A stretch of 64,000 nt of DNA from Actinopolymorpha sp. NPDC004070 (GCF_040610475.1 NZ_JBEXMJ010000018.1:1-64000); one strand, 5' to 3'. Positions 13,379 to 23,684 are shown, numbered from the stretch's first letter. The notes: generated by a model not told the origin, from the sequence alone. Translations and numbers: made by a program.

Positions 13379-16378
13379 CTACAGGGCGTCCCAGTCGAGC
13401 ACCGGCGCGGCCAGGTCGCGGATCGAGGCCAGCAGCCCGAGCCGGGCGGCGCGTACCGCCTGGTCGTCGGCCATCACCAGCACCGCGTCGAAGAACGCGT
13501 TGACCGGGCCGACCAGCCCGCCCACCGCGTCCGCGAACTCCGCCAGGGTGTAGTCCGCCCCCAGCGCGTCGGCGACCTTGCCCAGCTCCTGGTGCAGCGC
13601 CAGCTCCTCCGGCTCGGTCAGCGCGGCCGGGTCGTAGGCGCCGGCCACGTCGCCCGGCACGATTCGCCGCACCCGCTGCAGCGCCGCCACCACGTCGGCG
13701 AACGCCGGGTCGGACGTACGCCGGGAAAGCTCCCGCAGCGTCTGGTCGGCCAGCGCCGGCGTCCCCGCCAGCGGCAGCACCGCCTGCACGTGGGTGTACT
13801 CGTGCCCGGCGTCGAGCAACTGCTGTTCGTACCGCCGTACGACGAACTCAGCGGCGTCGGCCAGCGCCTTGTCCGGCACCTCGACGCCCTGCGCCCGGAT
13901 CCGCTCGGCGGCCACCGCCAGCCCGCGCTCGACCGTCACCGCGGCGAGGTCGGCCCGGTCACGCAGAATGCTGACCACGCCCAGCGCGGCCCGCCGCAAC
14001 GCGAACGGGTCGGAGCTTCCGGTCGGGTTGGCACCGACCGCGAACAGGCCGGCCAGCAGGTCCAGCCGGTCCCCCAGCGCCAGCAGGGCGCCCGGGAGGG
14101 TCGCCGGCAGCGGGCCGCCGGCGGTGCGGGGCAACTCCATGTCGTACAGCGCCTGAGCGACCGCCTCGGTCTCCCCGGCGCGCCGGGCGTACTCCCGGGC
14201 CATCGTCCCGGCCAGCGAGGTCAGCTCCACGACCATCTGCGAGGCCAGGTCGAACTTCGTCAGCTCACCCGCCCTGGCCAGCGTGGTCGCGGCGTCACCG
14301 GTCACCGACACCAGCTCACCGAGTCGGTCCGCGACCGCGGCGATCCGGTCGGCGCGCTCGGCCATCGAGCCGAGGCGGTTCTCGAACGCCAGCTTGGCCA
14401 GCCCTGCCCGGTGCTGCTCCGGCGGCACCTCCAGGTCGGCCCGCCAGAAGAACGCCGCGTCCTCGTACCTCGCCCGCAGCACCGCCTCGTTGCCGGCCCG
14501 CACCACGTCGGCGTCGCAGGAGCCGTCGGCGACCGCGACGAAGTGCGGCAGCAGCGTGCCGTCACCCGCGCGAACCGGGAGGTAGCGCTGGTGCTTGCGC
14601 ATCACCGTGGTGAGGATCTCCGCCGGCAGGTCGAGGTAGTCGGCCGAGAACGAGCCGAGGATCGGCACCGGGTGCTCGACCAGGTTGACGATCTCCTCGA
14701 CCAGGGCCGCCTCGCCCTCCAGGTCGATCACGCCGCCGACCTGCGCGGCGAGGGCCCGGGACGCGGCCACGACGAGCTCGCGGCGTTCGTCCGGGCTGGC
14801 GGTGATCTCGTGCCGGCGCAGGAAGTCGAGGTAGCCGTCGGCGGACGGCACGGTGACCACCGGCTCCGCCGCCGTACGCCGCACCCGGGTCGTCGGCCCC
14901 GACGCGAGCGTGGAGACCGCGACCGGGACGGCCTGCTCGCCGAGCAGGGCCAGCAGCCAGCGGATCGGGCGGGTGAACGACAGCTTCGGGTCGTTCCAGC
15001 GCATGTTCGTGTCGGCGCGCAGGTCGGCCACAAGCGAGCCGAGCAGCTCCGACAGCACCCGCGACGCGGGCCGGCCGACGTCGGTGCGCACCGCGGCGAC
15101 GTACTCCGTGCCGCCCTGCTCGATCCGGGTCAGCTCTGCCGGGTCGACACCCTGGCCGCGGGCGAATCCCTGCGCGGCCTTGGTCGGGTTGCCGTCGGCA
15201 TCGTAGGCGGCCGACACCTTCGGGCCGCGCACCGTGCGCTCGGCGTCCGGCTCGTGCGGGGCCACCGCCTCCACCACCGCGACGACCCGACGCGGCGTGG
15301 CGTAGGTGCGGACCTCGCCGTGGGAGAGGCGGGTGCCGGCGAGCCGGCTGGTGAGCCCCTCGCGGACGGCCTCGGCGGTCCGGCGTACCTCCGCGTGCGG
15401 AAGCTCCTCGGTGCCGATCTCGAACAGCAGCGTGCTCGGCTCGTCGATCCTGGGGTACGCCGAGTCGTCGGCCGGCGCCTGCGCGAGCGGCGGCGGCTCG
15501 ACCAGGCCGAGCGGGTTGCCGAGCTCCTCCCGGCGTTCGGCCCACAGCGTGGCGACCTGGCGGGCCAGCGAGCGCATCCGGCCGAAGGCGTTCGCCCGCT
15601 CGGTGGTGCTGATCGCACCGCGGGAGTCGAGCACGTTGAAGACGTGGGAGCACTTCAGGACGAAGTTGTGCGCGGGGACCGGCAGCCTTTCGGCGATGCA
15701 CCGGCGGGCCTCCCCCTCGTAGTCCTCGAACAGCCGCCAGTTGGTGGCCACGTCGGCGTCGTCGAGGTAGTACCGGCTCATTTCGTACTCGGACTGGCCG
15801 AACACCTCGCCGTAGGAGATCCCGGGCGCGTAGGCGATGTCCTTGAAGTGGCCGACGCCCTGCAGCGCCATCAGGATCCGCTCGATGCCGTAGGTGATCT
15901 CCACCGACACCGGGTCGAGGTTCTTGCCGCCGGCCTGCTGGAAGTACGTGAACTGGGTGATCTCCAGGCCGTCCAGCCACACCTCCCAGCCCAGGCCCCA
16001 CGCGCCGAGCGCCGGGGACGCCCAGTTGTCCTCGACGAACCGGATGTCGTGTGCGTCCACGTCGATGCCGAGCGCGCCGAGGCTGCCGAGGTAGACCTCC
16101 TGCGGGTCACCCGGGTCGGGCTTGAGGATCACCTGGAACTGTGTGTGGGTCTGCAGGCGGTTGGGGTTCTCGCCGTACCTCGCGTCGTCGGGGCGGACGC
16201 TCGGCTCGACGTACGCCACCCGCCACGGCTCCGGCCCCAGGACCCGCAGGATCGTCGCGGGGTTGTACGTACCCGCGCCGACCTCGGTGTTGAAGGGCTG
16301 CACGATCATCGCGCCGCGCTCGGTCCAGTAGTTGGTCAGCGCGAGGAGCGCGTCCTGCATCGTCACCACAGTTGCCAC
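13379..16378 (-). CDS. glyQS: glycyl-tRNA synthetase, fused alpha and beta subunits (999 aa)
   Basis: The N-terminal 300 residues are the catalytic alpha subunit of the bacterial tetrameric enzyme ([66 protein letters not shown]). A short linker leads to the beta subunit ([50 protein letters not shown]), with the C-terminal anticodon-binding DALR-like region. It charges tRNA-Gly. Start GTG 16378 has an AAGGTGG site 5 nt upstream; ATG 16360 lacks one and would cut into the first helix. A membrane/winged-helix gene ends 10 bp upstream, so the two are probably one operon. Most actinobacteria use a different, dimeric GlyRS. Confidence 0.93.
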   Translation of the reverse strand: MATVVTMQDALLALTNYWTERGAMIVQPFNTEVGAGTYNPATILRVLGPEPWRVAYVEPSVRPDDARYGENPNRLQTHTQFQVILKPDPGDPQEVYLGSLGALGIDVDAHDIRFVEDNWASPALGAWGLGWEVWLDGLEITQFTYFQQAGGKNLDPVSVEITYGIERILMALQGVGHFKDIAYAPGISYGEVFGQSEYEMSRYYLDDADVATNWRLFEDYEGEARRCIAERLPVPAHNFVLKCSHVFNVLDSRGAISTTERANAFGRMRSLARQVATLWAERREELGNPLGLVEPPPLAQAPADDSAYPRIDEPSTLLFEIGTEELPHAEVRRTAEAVREGLTSRLAGTRLSHGEVRTYATPRRVVAVVEAVAPHEPDAERTVRGPKVSAAYDADGNPTKAAQGFARGQGVDPAELTRIEQGGTEYVAAVRTDVGRPASRVLSELLGSLVADLRADTNMRWNDPKLSFTRPIRWLLALLGEQAVPVAVSTLASGPTTRVRRTAAEPVVTVPSADGYLDFLRRHEITASPDERRELVVAASRALAAQVGGVIDLEGEAALVEEIVNLVEHPVPILGSFSADYLDLPAEILTTVMRKHQRYLPVRAGDGTLLPHFVAVADGSCDADVVRAGNEAVLRARYEDAAFFWRADLEVPPEQHRAGLAKLAFENRLGSMAERADRIAAVADRLGELVSVTGDAATTLARAGELTKFDLASQMVVELTSLAGTMAREYARRAGETEAVAQALYDMELPRTAGGPLPATLPGALLALGDRLDLLAGLFAVGANPTGSSDPFALRRAALGVVSILRDRADLAAVTVERGLAVAAERIRAQGVEVPDKALADAAEFVVRRYEQQLLDAGHEYTHVQAVLPLAGTPALADQTLRELSRRTSDPAFADVVAALQRVRRIVPGDVAGAYDPAALTEPEELALHQELGKVADALGADYTLAEFADAVGGLVGPVNAFFDAVLVMADDQAVRAARLGLLASIRDLAAPVLDWDAL

Positions 16379-16388
16379 GCGGACCACC

Positions 16389-17384
16389 TTAGAGGCCGTC
16401 GGGGCGGGGGCCGTCGACCGGGACTCCGCGCTCGGACCCGCGCTCGGACGCGCCACCGGGCCCGCCGTCGGATTCCGCGGCCAGGAGATCCTCCGGGAAC
16501 CCGTAGAAGCGGAGTGCGACCGCCCGGACCTCTCCGTCGCCGTCGCCGCCGTCCTCGGCGTGCAGGAGCTGGTAGCGGCCCAGCAGCTCGAGGTACTCCT
16601 CGGCGAACCGCCGCAGCTCGGCCCGGGTCAGCAGCAGCCGCGCCCTCGAGCCCTGGGACCACGGGCCGTACCGCTCCGGGTGCCGGAACGCCCGCCGGAA
16701 CAGGTTCAGCTCGTGCGCGAGCTTGGCGTCCCAGAACGCCTCGAACCGCGGCCGGTCCTCCTCCGCGATGTCCTCCGGCCGGGGTGCGCGCAGGTCGAGC
16801 GGGACCTCCCGCCACCCCTGCCCGGCCGCCTCGACGTAGCCGGCCAGGGACAGCTCACCCAGTGTCGCCCGCACCGCCGCAGGGGACAGGCCGGTCGCTG
16901 CGACCAGCTCGTCGACGGTCATCACCTGTGCGCCCAGCAGGGTCAGCAGGCGCCGCGCGGCCGGATTGCCCAGGACGAGCTCGATGTCGTGGACGGTCAG
17001 CTCCCGGGAGGCCACCCGGGCGGTGACGATGGTGCGCGCCCGTACGGCCAGCACCACCGCGATCGGGATCTCCACCAGCACCGCGGTGGCCAGTGACATC
17101 CACCGGTCGTCGCTGTTCCAGTCGAGTACGACGTCGAACCACGCGTCGCAGCACAGCAACGCGGCAGTGGCCACGAGAAGAGGCACAGCCGCGCGGCGGC
17201 GCCGCCAGCCGAACCACGCCGCCAGGGCGAGCAGGATCACCAGGGCCACGTCGAAGCCGACCCAGGCCAGCCGCCAGTGCCGGGTTTGGTACTGGTCGGG
17301 CAGGCTGATCAGCAGGAAGCCGATCCAGGGGACGAGGGCAACCGCCGCCACGACGAGGAAGAGGAGCAACGGCCGACGTCTCAC
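16389..17384 (-). CDS. membrane protein with C-terminal winged-helix domain (331 aa)
   Basis: Residues 1-150 hold about four membrane segments ([67 protein letters not shown]). From about 170 the protein is soluble with a helix-turn-helix ([20 protein letters not shown], then [16 protein letters not shown]) and an acidic tail. A membrane-tethered winged-helix protein could be a one-component sensor, but the family was not recognised. The start is GTG 17384, 6 nt after a TACCGT -10 box (leaderless). The gene runs into glyQS with a 10-bp gap. Confidence 0.65.
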   Translation of the reverse strand: MRRRPLLLFLVVAAVALVPWIGFLLISLPDQYQTRHWRLAWVGFDVALVILLALAAWFGWRRRRAAVPLLVATAALLCCDAWFDVVLDWNSDDRWMSLATAVLVEIPIAVVLAVRARTIVTARVASRELTVHDIELVLGNPAARRLLTLLGAQVMTVDELVAATGLSPAAVRATLGELSLAGYVEAAGQGWREVPLDLRAPRPEDIAEEDRPRFEAFWDAKLAHELNLFRRAFRHPERYGPWSQGSRARLLLTRAELRRFAEEYLELLGRYQLLHAEDGGDGDGEVRAVALRFYGFPEDLLAAESDGGPGGASERGSERGVPVDGPRPDGL

Positions 17385-17390
17385 GGGACA

Positions 17391-17396
17391 ACGGTA
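17391..17396 (-). promoter_or_regulatory. -10 box TACCGT, leaderless start of the membrane/HTH-glyQS operon
   Basis: TACCGT lies 6 nt before the GTG at 17384. The divergent DUF418 gene has its own box 37 bp away. Confidence 0.45.
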
Positions 17397-17432
17397 GGCC
17401 GCGCATGCGAGTGCCGTCGTGCAGCCGTCACG

Positions 17433-17438
17433 TACATT
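17433..17438 (+). promoter_or_regulatory. -10 box TACATT before the DUF418 gene
   Basis: TACATT lies 8 nt before ATG 17447. The two divergent genes share a 62-bp spacer that leaves no room for ribosome binding leaders. Confidence 0.4.
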
Positions 17439-17446
17439 CACCACGT

Positions 17447-18685
17447 ATGGGGCGTCTCGATCCACTGGCCGGTGGTGTGGACCTGCGTCCCGCGCACGAC
17501 GTGGCCGGACCTGCGGGCACGCGCGGGCCGGTCGGCGCGGCCGAGCGGCATCTGGCGCCCGACCTCGCCCGGGGCGCGGTGCTGGCGATGATCGCGCTGG
17601 CCAACGCGCCGGTCCTGCTGTACGACCGGCCGCTCGGCCTTCGCGGCCACCTCGCCGAGACCGGCTGGGCGGACCGGGTGGTGACGTTCGCGACCACGGC
17701 GTTCGTCGACGGCCGGGCGTTCCCGATGTTCGCCGCGCTGCTCGGCTACGGCGTGGTGTCCCTCGTCCGCCGGCAACTCGACGCCGGGACCACCCACGCC
17801 GCCGTCCGCCGACTGCTGCGCCGCCGGCACCTGGTCCTGCTCGGCATCGGCGTGGTGCACGCCCTGGCGCTGTTCTCCGGCGACGTGCTCGGCGCGTACG
17901 GCCTGGCCGGGCTGGTGATCCTCACCCTGCTCGCGATGAGCGACGGCCGGCTGCTGCTCACCGCCGGCCTGCTCGGGATCCCGTTCCTCGCCGTGGGTGC
18001 GACGTACGGCGTGCCGCCCGAACCCGGTGCCGCCTACCTGCCGTCGGCCGCGGAGCCCTCCCTGCTCACGGCGGCCGGCCTCCGGCTGGGCGAGTGGCTG
18101 CCGGCCACCCCGGTCAGCGCGCTCGGCATGCTCGTACCGATCTGCCTGGGCGTGTGGGCCGGACGGCGCGGCTACCTGGACCGACCGGACCGGCACGTGC
18201 GGACGCTGCGGTGGGCGGCCGGGCTCGGCATCGGCGTGGGCGTGCTCGGCGGCGTCCCGTTCGCGCTGCTCGTGTCCGGAGTGTGGCCGGCCACCTCGCT
18301 GGGCGTCGATCTCGGCCTGGCGGTACTGCACACCGGGACCGGCGTGGCGGGCGGCCTGGGACTTGCTGCCCTCGGCGGGCTGGCCGCGACGCGCCCCGCC
18401 TTCTCCGGCCGGGCGGTCTCCGCTCTGGCAGCCTGCGGGGCGCGGTCGCTGTCCTGCTACCTCGCCCAGTCGGTCGTGCTGGTCCCGCTTCTGTCGCCGT
18501 GGGCGCTCGGGCTCGGCGCCTGGCTGGGCAGCGCCGCGGTGGCTCTGCTGGCGGTCGCCACCTGGCTGGGGACGATGATCGGCGCGGCCTGTCTGGCCCG
18601 GCACGGCCGGCGCGGCCCGGCGGAGTGGCTGCTCCGCCGGATCGTCTACGGCCGCCTCAATCGCCCAGCGCAAGGTCGTAGTTGA
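17447..18685 (+). CDS. DUF418 family integral membrane protein (412 aa)
   Basis: A polytopic protein with about eight to ten hydrophobic segments. The DUF418 signature runs ERHLAPDLARGAVLAMIALA near the N-terminus, then AFVDGRAFPMFAALLGYG, and the C-terminal GARSLSCYLAQSVVLVPLL. Members resemble acyltransferase-3-type membrane proteins and are usually of unknown function. Start ATG 17447 is 8 nt after a TACATT -10 box. The 3' end overlaps the convergent GNAT gene by 29 bp. Confidence 0.8.
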   Translation: MGRLDPLAGGVDLRPAHDVAGPAGTRGPVGAAERHLAPDLARGAVLAMIALANAPVLLYDRPLGLRGHLAETGWADRVVTFATTAFVDGRAFPMFAALLGYGVVSLVRRQLDAGTTHAAVRRLLRRRHLVLLGIGVVHALALFSGDVLGAYGLAGLVILTLLAMSDGRLLLTAGLLGIPFLAVGATYGVPPEPGAAYLPSAAEPSLLTAAGLRLGEWLPATPVSALGMLVPICLGVWAGRRGYLDRPDRHVRTLRWAAGLGIGVGVLGGVPFALLVSGVWPATSLGVDLGLAVLHTGTGVAGGLGLAALGGLAATRPAFSGRAVSALAACGARSLSCYLAQSVVLVPLLSPWALGLGAWLGSAAVALLAVATWLGTMIGAACLARHGRRGPAEWLLRRIVYGRLNRPAQGRS

Positions 18686-19700
18686 CCCACTCCCGCCGGG
18701 TGCGGAAGCCGAGGCGTTCGTACAGTCCGAGAGCACCGGTCGGGTTGACCGAGTCCACGCCGAGCGAGGCCTCCTCGAACCCGGCGTCGCGGGCCGCGAC
18801 CAGGGTGCGGCTGAGCAGGGCGCGGGCGGCGCCGCGGCCGCGGTACTCCCGGCGGGTGCCGACCTGGCCGACGTAGCAGTCGCGGACGCCGGTGGCGGCG
18901 GTGTCGGCTTCGTACTCGTAGGTCAGGACGTACGCCGCGATCCGGTCACCGTCCAGCAGCAGGTGCGACGTCGCACCCCGGAACGACCGGGACCCGGTGA
19001 CCCAGATCCGCCACACCTCCTCGTCGCGCGGCTGGAAACCCCAGTGGTCGAGGAACGCCTCGTTGTGCGCGGCCCGCAGCGCGGCGTCGAGTTCGGGGCG
19101 GAACGTGGTGAGGGTGAGGCCTTCGGGGATCTCCGCCGCCGGGATCGGCTCGGCCAGCACCCGCTGCATCCCGAAGAAGTAGCGGGCGGCCGCGAAGCCG
19201 GTCCGCTCCAACATGGTGCGGGCACCGGTGTTGCCCGCGCCGGTCCCGGTGGTGAGCACTCCGGGCACGCCGGGGTTCTTCTGCGCGTGGGCCTCCCGGC
19301 CGCGCTTGCACATCCAGTCCAGCAGGCGCCCGCCGACACCGTGCCGCCGCCACAACGGGTGCACCGCGCCCTCCAGCCGGACCCGGTCGGTCTCCTGGGC
19401 ACCCGGCCGGGCGTGCACCACGGCGTAGCCGACCATCTGCTCGCCGTCCCACACCGCGCGGGTGTCGTCGGCGGCGCTGAGCGTGGCGTCGGACATCTCC
19501 TCGGCCAGGTCCTCCGCGCCGTAGTGCTCGCCCTGGTCGTCCACGATCTCCACCGCGCGCAGCAGCTCGACCCAGGCGGGCAGATCGGCGGACCCGATCG
19601 GCCGGACCGAGAGGTCGTCCCAGCCCCGCGCCGGATCGACGGCGGAGGGTGCGTCGGTGGTCGCGGCGGTTTCGCGTACGTCGGCGGCGTCGGCGTTCAT
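18657..19700 (-). CDS. double GNAT-domain acetyltransferase (347 aa)
   Basis: Two GNAT folds lie in tandem. The first is at about 30-180 (AVHPLWRRHGVGGRLLDWM as the acetyl-CoA loop, then GNTGARTMLERTGFAAARYF). The second is at about 190-345 (VGTRREYRGRGAARALLSRT, then VNPTGALGLYERLGFRTRRE). The layout resembles mycothiol synthase MshD, but length and overall similarity do not settle it; many actinomycete double-GNAT proteins have unknown substrates. The start is ATG 19700. The gene is divergent from the exporter gene. Confidence 0.75.
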   Translation of the reverse strand: MNADAADVRETAATTDAPSAVDPARGWDDLSVRPIGSADLPAWVELLRAVEIVDDQGEHYGAEDLAEEMSDATLSAADDTRAVWDGEQMVGYAVVHARPGAQETDRVRLEGAVHPLWRRHGVGGRLLDWMCKRGREAHAQKNPGVPGVLTTGTGAGNTGARTMLERTGFAAARYFFGMQRVLAEPIPAAEIPEGLTLTTFRPELDAALRAAHNEAFLDHWGFQPRDEEVWRIWVTGSRSFRGATSHLLLDGDRIAAYVLTYEYEADTAATGVRDCYVGQVGTRREYRGRGAARALLSRTLVAARDAGFEEASLGVDSVNPTGALGLYERLGFRTRREWVNYDLALGD

Positions 19701-19784
19701 GGTCGGCAGGGTACGGCCGCCCACCCCCGGCGGGCGCGGGGTTTTCCGGAGGGGTTCCGCCGCCGACCGGCTCCGGCGTGATGT

Positions 19785-19797
19785 CAACTATGAGTTG
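19785..19797. promoter_or_regulatory. perfect 5-bp inverted repeat (possible operator)
   Basis: CAACT-ATG-AGTTG lies in the divergent spacer between the GNAT gene and the exporter gene, 70 bp before the exporter's ATG. Exporters of this class are often controlled by TetR-type repressors binding such dyads, but no repressor gene is adjacent. Confidence 0.35.
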
Positions 19798-19866
19798 GCG
19801 ATGTAGGGGCCGGCGGCCCGGCCCGGACCGCATGCGGAACGCCCGGAGCACCGAGGAGACGACCGG

Positions 19867-21552
19867 ATGAGCGGACCTACCGCGAGACACTCTGCCGGTG
19901 GGGCAGCCGACGGGGGAACCGGCGGCGCGTCCGGCGAGGTGGACCGGCCCTGGCCGGCTCTGGCCGCCCTGTGCGCCGGCTTCTTCATGATCATGCTGGA
20001 CACCACGATCGTGAACATCGCGATCCCGGCCATGATCAGAGGTCTGAACGCGAGCCTGTCCGAGGTCATCTGGATCAACAGCGTCTACCTGCTCACCTAC
20101 GCCGTACCGCTGCTGCTCACCGGGCGGCTCGGCGACCGGTTCGGACCGAAGCGGCTCTTTCTCGGCGGCCTGGTCGTCTTCACCCTGGCCTCGGCCGCCT
20201 GTGGGTTCGCCGGCAGCGCGGCCGCTCTGATCGTGGCCCGGGCGGTTCAGGGCCTCGGCGCGGCCGCGATGACGCCGCAGACGATGGCGTTCGTCACCCG
20301 GCTGTTCCCGCCCAGCAAGCGGGGCGCGCCGATGGGCCTGTGGGGCGCGGTGGCGGGCGTGGCCACCATCACCGGCCCGCTGCTCGGCGGAGTGCTCGTC
20401 CAGACCCTCGGCTGGGAGTGGATCTTCTTCGTCAACGTGCCGATCGGCGTCCTCGCCATCACCGCGACGATCTTCCTCGTACCGGACTGGCAGCCGCGCC
20501 ACAGCCACCGCTTCGACCCGATCGGCATCGCGCTCAGCAGCATCGGGCTGTTCTGCGTGGTCTTCGGCCTGCAGGAGGGGCAGCGCTACGACTGGGGCAC
20601 GATCGCCGGACCGGTCACCGTCCCCGAGATCATCGGAGCGGGCATACTCCTGCTGGTGGCGTTCGTGGTGTGGCAACGGGTCAACCGCGACGAGCCGCTG
20701 CTGCCGCTGGCGGTGTTCGGGCACCGCAACTTCTCCATGTCGAACCTCGCCAACATCACCGTGGGGTTCACGATGGCTGGAATGTTCCTGCCGCTGGTGA
20801 TCTACATCCAGTCGGTGCTGGGCTACTCGGCGATCATGTCCGGCCTGATCACCGCGCCGTTGTCGTTCGTGGCCGGCGTGGTCGCACCGTTCGCGGGGCG
20901 GATGTCGGACCGGATCAGCGGGAAGTGGATCGTCGCCGGCGGCATCGCGACGTTCGCCCTCGGCATCTTGATGCTGACCATGCTGGCGCACTACGACAGC
21001 ACCGGCTGGGCGCTCACGCCGGCCTTCGTGGTCGCCGGACTCGGCGTCGGCTGCATCTTCTCCCCGCTGGCCAACCTCGCCACCTCGGGTCTGGACCCGC
21101 GGCTGATCGGCGCCGGCTCGGGGATCTTCAACACCTCCCGGCAGGTGGGCAGCGTGATCGGGAGCGCGGCCATCGGGGTGCTGCTGCAGGCCCGGCTCGC
21201 CGTCGAGCTTCCGGCCCAGGCGGCGGCCGCCGCCGCGAAGCTGCCCGCCCCCTACCGCGAGCAGTTCGAGCAGGGGTTCGCGAAGGCGGCCGCCGGCAAC
21301 GGCGACTTCTCCGCCGCCGCGCGGACCCCGCTGCCGCCCGGCATCCCGGCGGCGGTCGCCGACCAGCTGCGCCGGCTCGGCGCGAGCGTGTTCGAGCACG
21401 CGTTCACGGCGGCGATGCGGACGACGTTGCTGTTGCCGGTGGTCGCCCTCGTCGCCGGCGTGGTCGCGTGCCTGGCGATGCGGCCGCGGGCGCGTACGAC
21501 CGGACACCACCGGGCGACCAGCGACGCCGACGCCCCGGCGCGTTCGCGATGA
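19867..21552 (+). CDS. DHA2-type MFS multidrug exporter, 14 TM (561 aa)
   Basis: EmrB/QacA-type drug:H+ antiporter. Motif D1 FFMIMLDTTIVNIAIPAM lies in TM1, the A-motif GRLGDRFGPKRLFLGG after TM2, and motif C-like ATITGPLLGGVLVQTLGWEW in TM5. Fourteen hydrophobic segments fit the length. An extracytoplasmic loop before the last helix is Ala/Pro-rich (residues about 440-510). ATG 19867 has a GAGGAG site. The stop overlaps the start of a phosphoribosyltransferase gene (ATGA), so the two are translationally coupled. Substrates are unknown. Confidence 0.88.
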   Translation: MSGPTARHSAGGAADGGTGGASGEVDRPWPALAALCAGFFMIMLDTTIVNIAIPAMIRGLNASLSEVIWINSVYLLTYAVPLLLTGRLGDRFGPKRLFLGGLVVFTLASAACGFAGSAAALIVARAVQGLGAAAMTPQTMAFVTRLFPPSKRGAPMGLWGAVAGVATITGPLLGGVLVQTLGWEWIFFVNVPIGVLAITATIFLVPDWQPRHSHRFDPIGIALSSIGLFCVVFGLQEGQRYDWGTIAGPVTVPEIIGAGILLLVAFVVWQRVNRDEPLLPLAVFGHRNFSMSNLANITVGFTMAGMFLPLVIYIQSVLGYSAIMSGLITAPLSFVAGVVAPFAGRMSDRISGKWIVAGGIATFALGILMLTMLAHYDSTGWALTPAFVVAGLGVGCIFSPLANLATSGLDPRLIGAGSGIFNTSRQVGSVIGSAAIGVLLQARLAVELPAQAAAAAAKLPAPYREQFEQGFAKAAAGNGDFSAAARTPLPPGIPAAVADQLRRLGASVFEHAFTAAMRTTLLLPVVALVAGVVACLAMRPRARTTGHHRATSDADAPARSR

Positions 21553-22127
21553 GCGCCGATCTCCTGCTGGGTCTCGCCGGAGCGCGGAGCGGTCACTTCC
21601 GGCTGGAGTCGGGGTACCACGGCGACGTCTGGCTGGACGACCTGGACGGAATCTTCCGGCGGCCGAGTGATCTCGCGCCCCAGGTGGTGGCGCTTGCCGA
21701 CCGGCTTCGCGCGTACGACCCCGACGCGGTCTGCGGCCCGCTCACCGGCGGCGCGTTCCTCGCCCAGCTGCTCGCCCGCGAGCTCGGCGTGGAGTTCTGT
21801 TGGACGGAGCGGCTGCGTGCCCCCGAGGCCGGCGTGCTCTTCTCCGCGGCGTACGCCCTGCCGGACGGCACCTCCCTGAGCGCTCGCCGGGTCGCGGTCG
21901 TCGACGACGTGGTCAACGCCGGCTCGGCGGTACGCGCGAGCCTGGACAGCGTGACGAACGCCGGCGGTGAGCCCGTGGCGGTGGGCGCGCTGCTCCTCCT
22001 CGGACCGCCGGGCAGCCGGCCGAGCAGCATCGGCCGGTGCCGCGTCGAGGCACTGGCCGAGGCCGACAGCAACCTGTGGGAGCCGGCGGCGTGCCCGCGC
22101 TGCGCCGCCGGCGAGCAGTTGGCCTAG
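21549..22127 (+). CDS. orotate-phosphoribosyltransferase-like protein (192 aa)
   Basis: A type I phosphoribosyltransferase fold. The PRPP-binding motif is VAVVDDVVNAGSAVRA (about residues 116-131), the N-terminal HFRLESGYHGDVWLDDLD resembles the orotate PRTase hood, and GPLTGGAFLAQLLARELG is the pyrophosphate loop region. It is shorter and more divergent than PyrE, so a salvage or specialised role is as likely as pyrimidine synthesis. Its ATG overlaps the exporter's stop codon by 4 bp. It is convergent with aspartokinase, 13 bp apart. Confidence 0.7.
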   Translation: MSADLLLGLAGARSGHFRLESGYHGDVWLDDLDGIFRRPSDLAPQVVALADRLRAYDPDAVCGPLTGGAFLAQLLARELGVEFCWTERLRAPEAGVLFSAAYALPDGTSLSARRVAVVDDVVNAGSAVRASLDSVTNAGGEPVAVGALLLLGPPGSRPSSIGRCRVEALAEADSNLWEPAACPRCAAGEQLA

Positions 22128-22140
22128 ACCGCGTTACGAC

Positions 22141-22662
22141 CTAGCGGCCGGTGCCGCCGTAGACGACCGCCTCGACCTCGGTGGCGTCCAGGTCGAACGC
22201 GTGGTGGGCCGCCGCCACCGCGGCGTCCACTCCGTCCTCGTCGACCACGACCGACACCCGGATCTCGGAGGTGGAGATCATCTCGATGTTGACGCCCGCC
22301 TCGGAGATCGCCTGGAAGAACCGCGCCGCCACACCGGGGTTGGTGCGCATCCCGGCGCCGATCAGTGAGACCTTGCCGATCCGGTCGTCGTAGAGCAGTT
22401 GCTCGTACCCCACGGTGTCCTTGATCTTGGCCAGCGACGTCATCGCCTGCTGACCGTCGACCCGGGGCAGGCTGAACGAGATGTCGGTACGCCCGGTGGC
22501 CACGCCGGAGACGTTCTGCACGATCATGTCGATGTTGATCTCGGCGTCGGCCAGCGTCTTGAAGATGTGCGCCGCCTCGCCCACCTTGTCGGGCACCGCC
22601 ACCACCGTGATCTTCGCCTCGGTGCGGTCGTGCGACACCCCGGAAATGATCGGTTGTTCCAT
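22141..22662 (-). CDS. lysC: aspartokinase beta subunit from an internal start (173 aa)
   Basis: Internal ATG 22662 (Met267 of the alpha subunit) is preceded by GGAGGAGG with a 5-nt spacer, much stronger than a chance ribosome binding site. The product ([20 protein letters not shown] onward) is exactly the two ACT domains. It aligns with the known internal beta start of Corynebacterium glutamicum LysC, where alpha2-beta2 complexes bind Lys and Thr. Production here is inferred from the site and family precedent. Confidence 0.75.
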   Translation of the reverse strand: MEQPIISGVSHDRTEAKITVVAVPDKVGEAAHIFKTLADAEINIDMIVQNVSGVATGRTDISFSLPRVDGQQAMTSLAKIKDTVGYEQLLYDDRIGKVSLIGAGMRTNPGVAARFFQAISEAGVNIEMISTSEIRVSVVVDEDGVDAAVAAAHHAFDLDATEVEAVVYGGTGR

Positions 22663-23460
22663 CTCGGCCTCCTCCAGGGGGTCCGGCGTGTCGGTGACCT
22701 GGGCGCGCCGGGCGGTCTCGACGACCTCCGGATCGGCGACCCAGGTGCCGATCTTGTGGCTGAACGACGACCTGACGTGGATCGGAATCTGGTAGCGGCG
22801 GGCGTACTCCACACACCTCAGGTGCAGGATCTTGGAGCCGCAGGCCGCCATCTCCAGCATCTCGGAGTAGCTGATGCGCGGGATCCGGCGGGCGGTCGGC
22901 ACGATCCTCGGGTCGGCGGTGAAGACCCCGTCGACGTCGGTGTAGATCTCGCACACGTCGGCGCCCATCGAGGCGGCCAGCGCCACCGCGGTGGTGTCGG
23001 AGCCGCCGCGGCCGAGGGTGGTGATCTCCTTGGTGTCCTGGGAGACGCCCTGGAACCCGGCGACGATCGCGATCGCGCCTTCGTCCAGCGCCTGCCGGAT
23101 CCGCCCCGGCGTGACGTCGATGATCTTCGCGCGCCCGTGCTGGGACGTGGTGAGCACGCCGGCCTGACTGCCCGTGTAGGACTTCGCCACCTGGCCCAAC
23201 TGCGCGATCGCCATCGCCAGCAGGGCCATCGAGATCCGCTCACCGGCGGTGAGCAGCATGTCGAACTCCCGCGGCGGCGGGAGCGGGGTCACCTGCTGAG
23301 CGAGATCGGTGAGTTCGTCGGTCGTGTCGCCCATGGCCGAGACGACCACGACGACGTCGTGGCCGGCCTTCTTGGTCGCCACAATGCGTTGCGCGACACG
23401 TTTGATGCCTTGGGCATCGGCCACCGACGACCCGCCGTACTTCTGCACGACAAGGCCCAC
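22141..23460 (-). CDS. lysC: aspartokinase, alpha subunit (439 aa)
   Basis: Phosphorylates aspartate as the first step to lysine, methionine, threonine and diaminopimelate. The kinase domain (1-250) begins [12 protein letters not shown] and contains [16 protein letters not shown] and [18 protein letters not shown]. Two ACT domains follow (from about 267: [20 protein letters not shown]; and [20 protein letters not shown]), which bind feedback inhibitors in this family. In actinomycetes the gene also encodes a separate beta subunit from an internal start. Aspartate-semialdehyde dehydrogenase, often next to it, is not in the window; the downstream neighbour is a convergent PRTase. Confidence 0.95.
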   Translation of the reverse strand: MGLVVQKYGGSSVADAQGIKRVAQRIVATKKAGHDVVVVVSAMGDTTDELTDLAQQVTPLPPPREFDMLLTAGERISMALLAMAIAQLGQVAKSYTGSQAGVLTTSQHGRAKIIDVTPGRIRQALDEGAIAIVAGFQGVSQDTKEITTLGRGGSDTTAVALAASMGADVCEIYTDVDGVFTADPRIVPTARRIPRISYSEMLEMAACGSKILHLRCVEYARRYQIPIHVRSSFSHKIGTWVADPEVVETARRAQVTDTPDPLEEAEMEQPIISGVSHDRTEAKITVVAVPDKVGEAAHIFKTLADAEINIDMIVQNVSGVATGRTDISFSLPRVDGQQAMTSLAKIKDTVGYEQLLYDDRIGKVSLIGAGMRTNPGVAARFFQAISEAGVNIEMISTSEIRVSVVVDEDGVDAAVAAAHHAFDLDATEVEAVVYGGTGR

Positions 23461-23684
23461 GGGACGCTCCTGCTCAGCGGATCGGACTCCCGCACCGGTC
23501 AGGGAACCGGCCGGGACGACGGTCTGTGCGCGGCACCACCGGTCTGCTGACCGGTGCCGGTCACGGGCGACAGTCTACCGAGGTGCCCACGAAGCGGTCA
23601 GAGCGTCCAGATACCGAGAGGCAGTGGAGAGCACTCGGAGAGACGACCGAGCCGCGATCGGGCCGGGCGCGGAGGGGCAGACTC

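Noticed and set aside
13592..17026. 1144-codon plus-strand frame antisense to glyQS
   Set aside because: It is a shadow frame of high-GC coding DNA, rich in Arg/Gly/Pro with no domain, while glyQS on the other strand is unambiguous.
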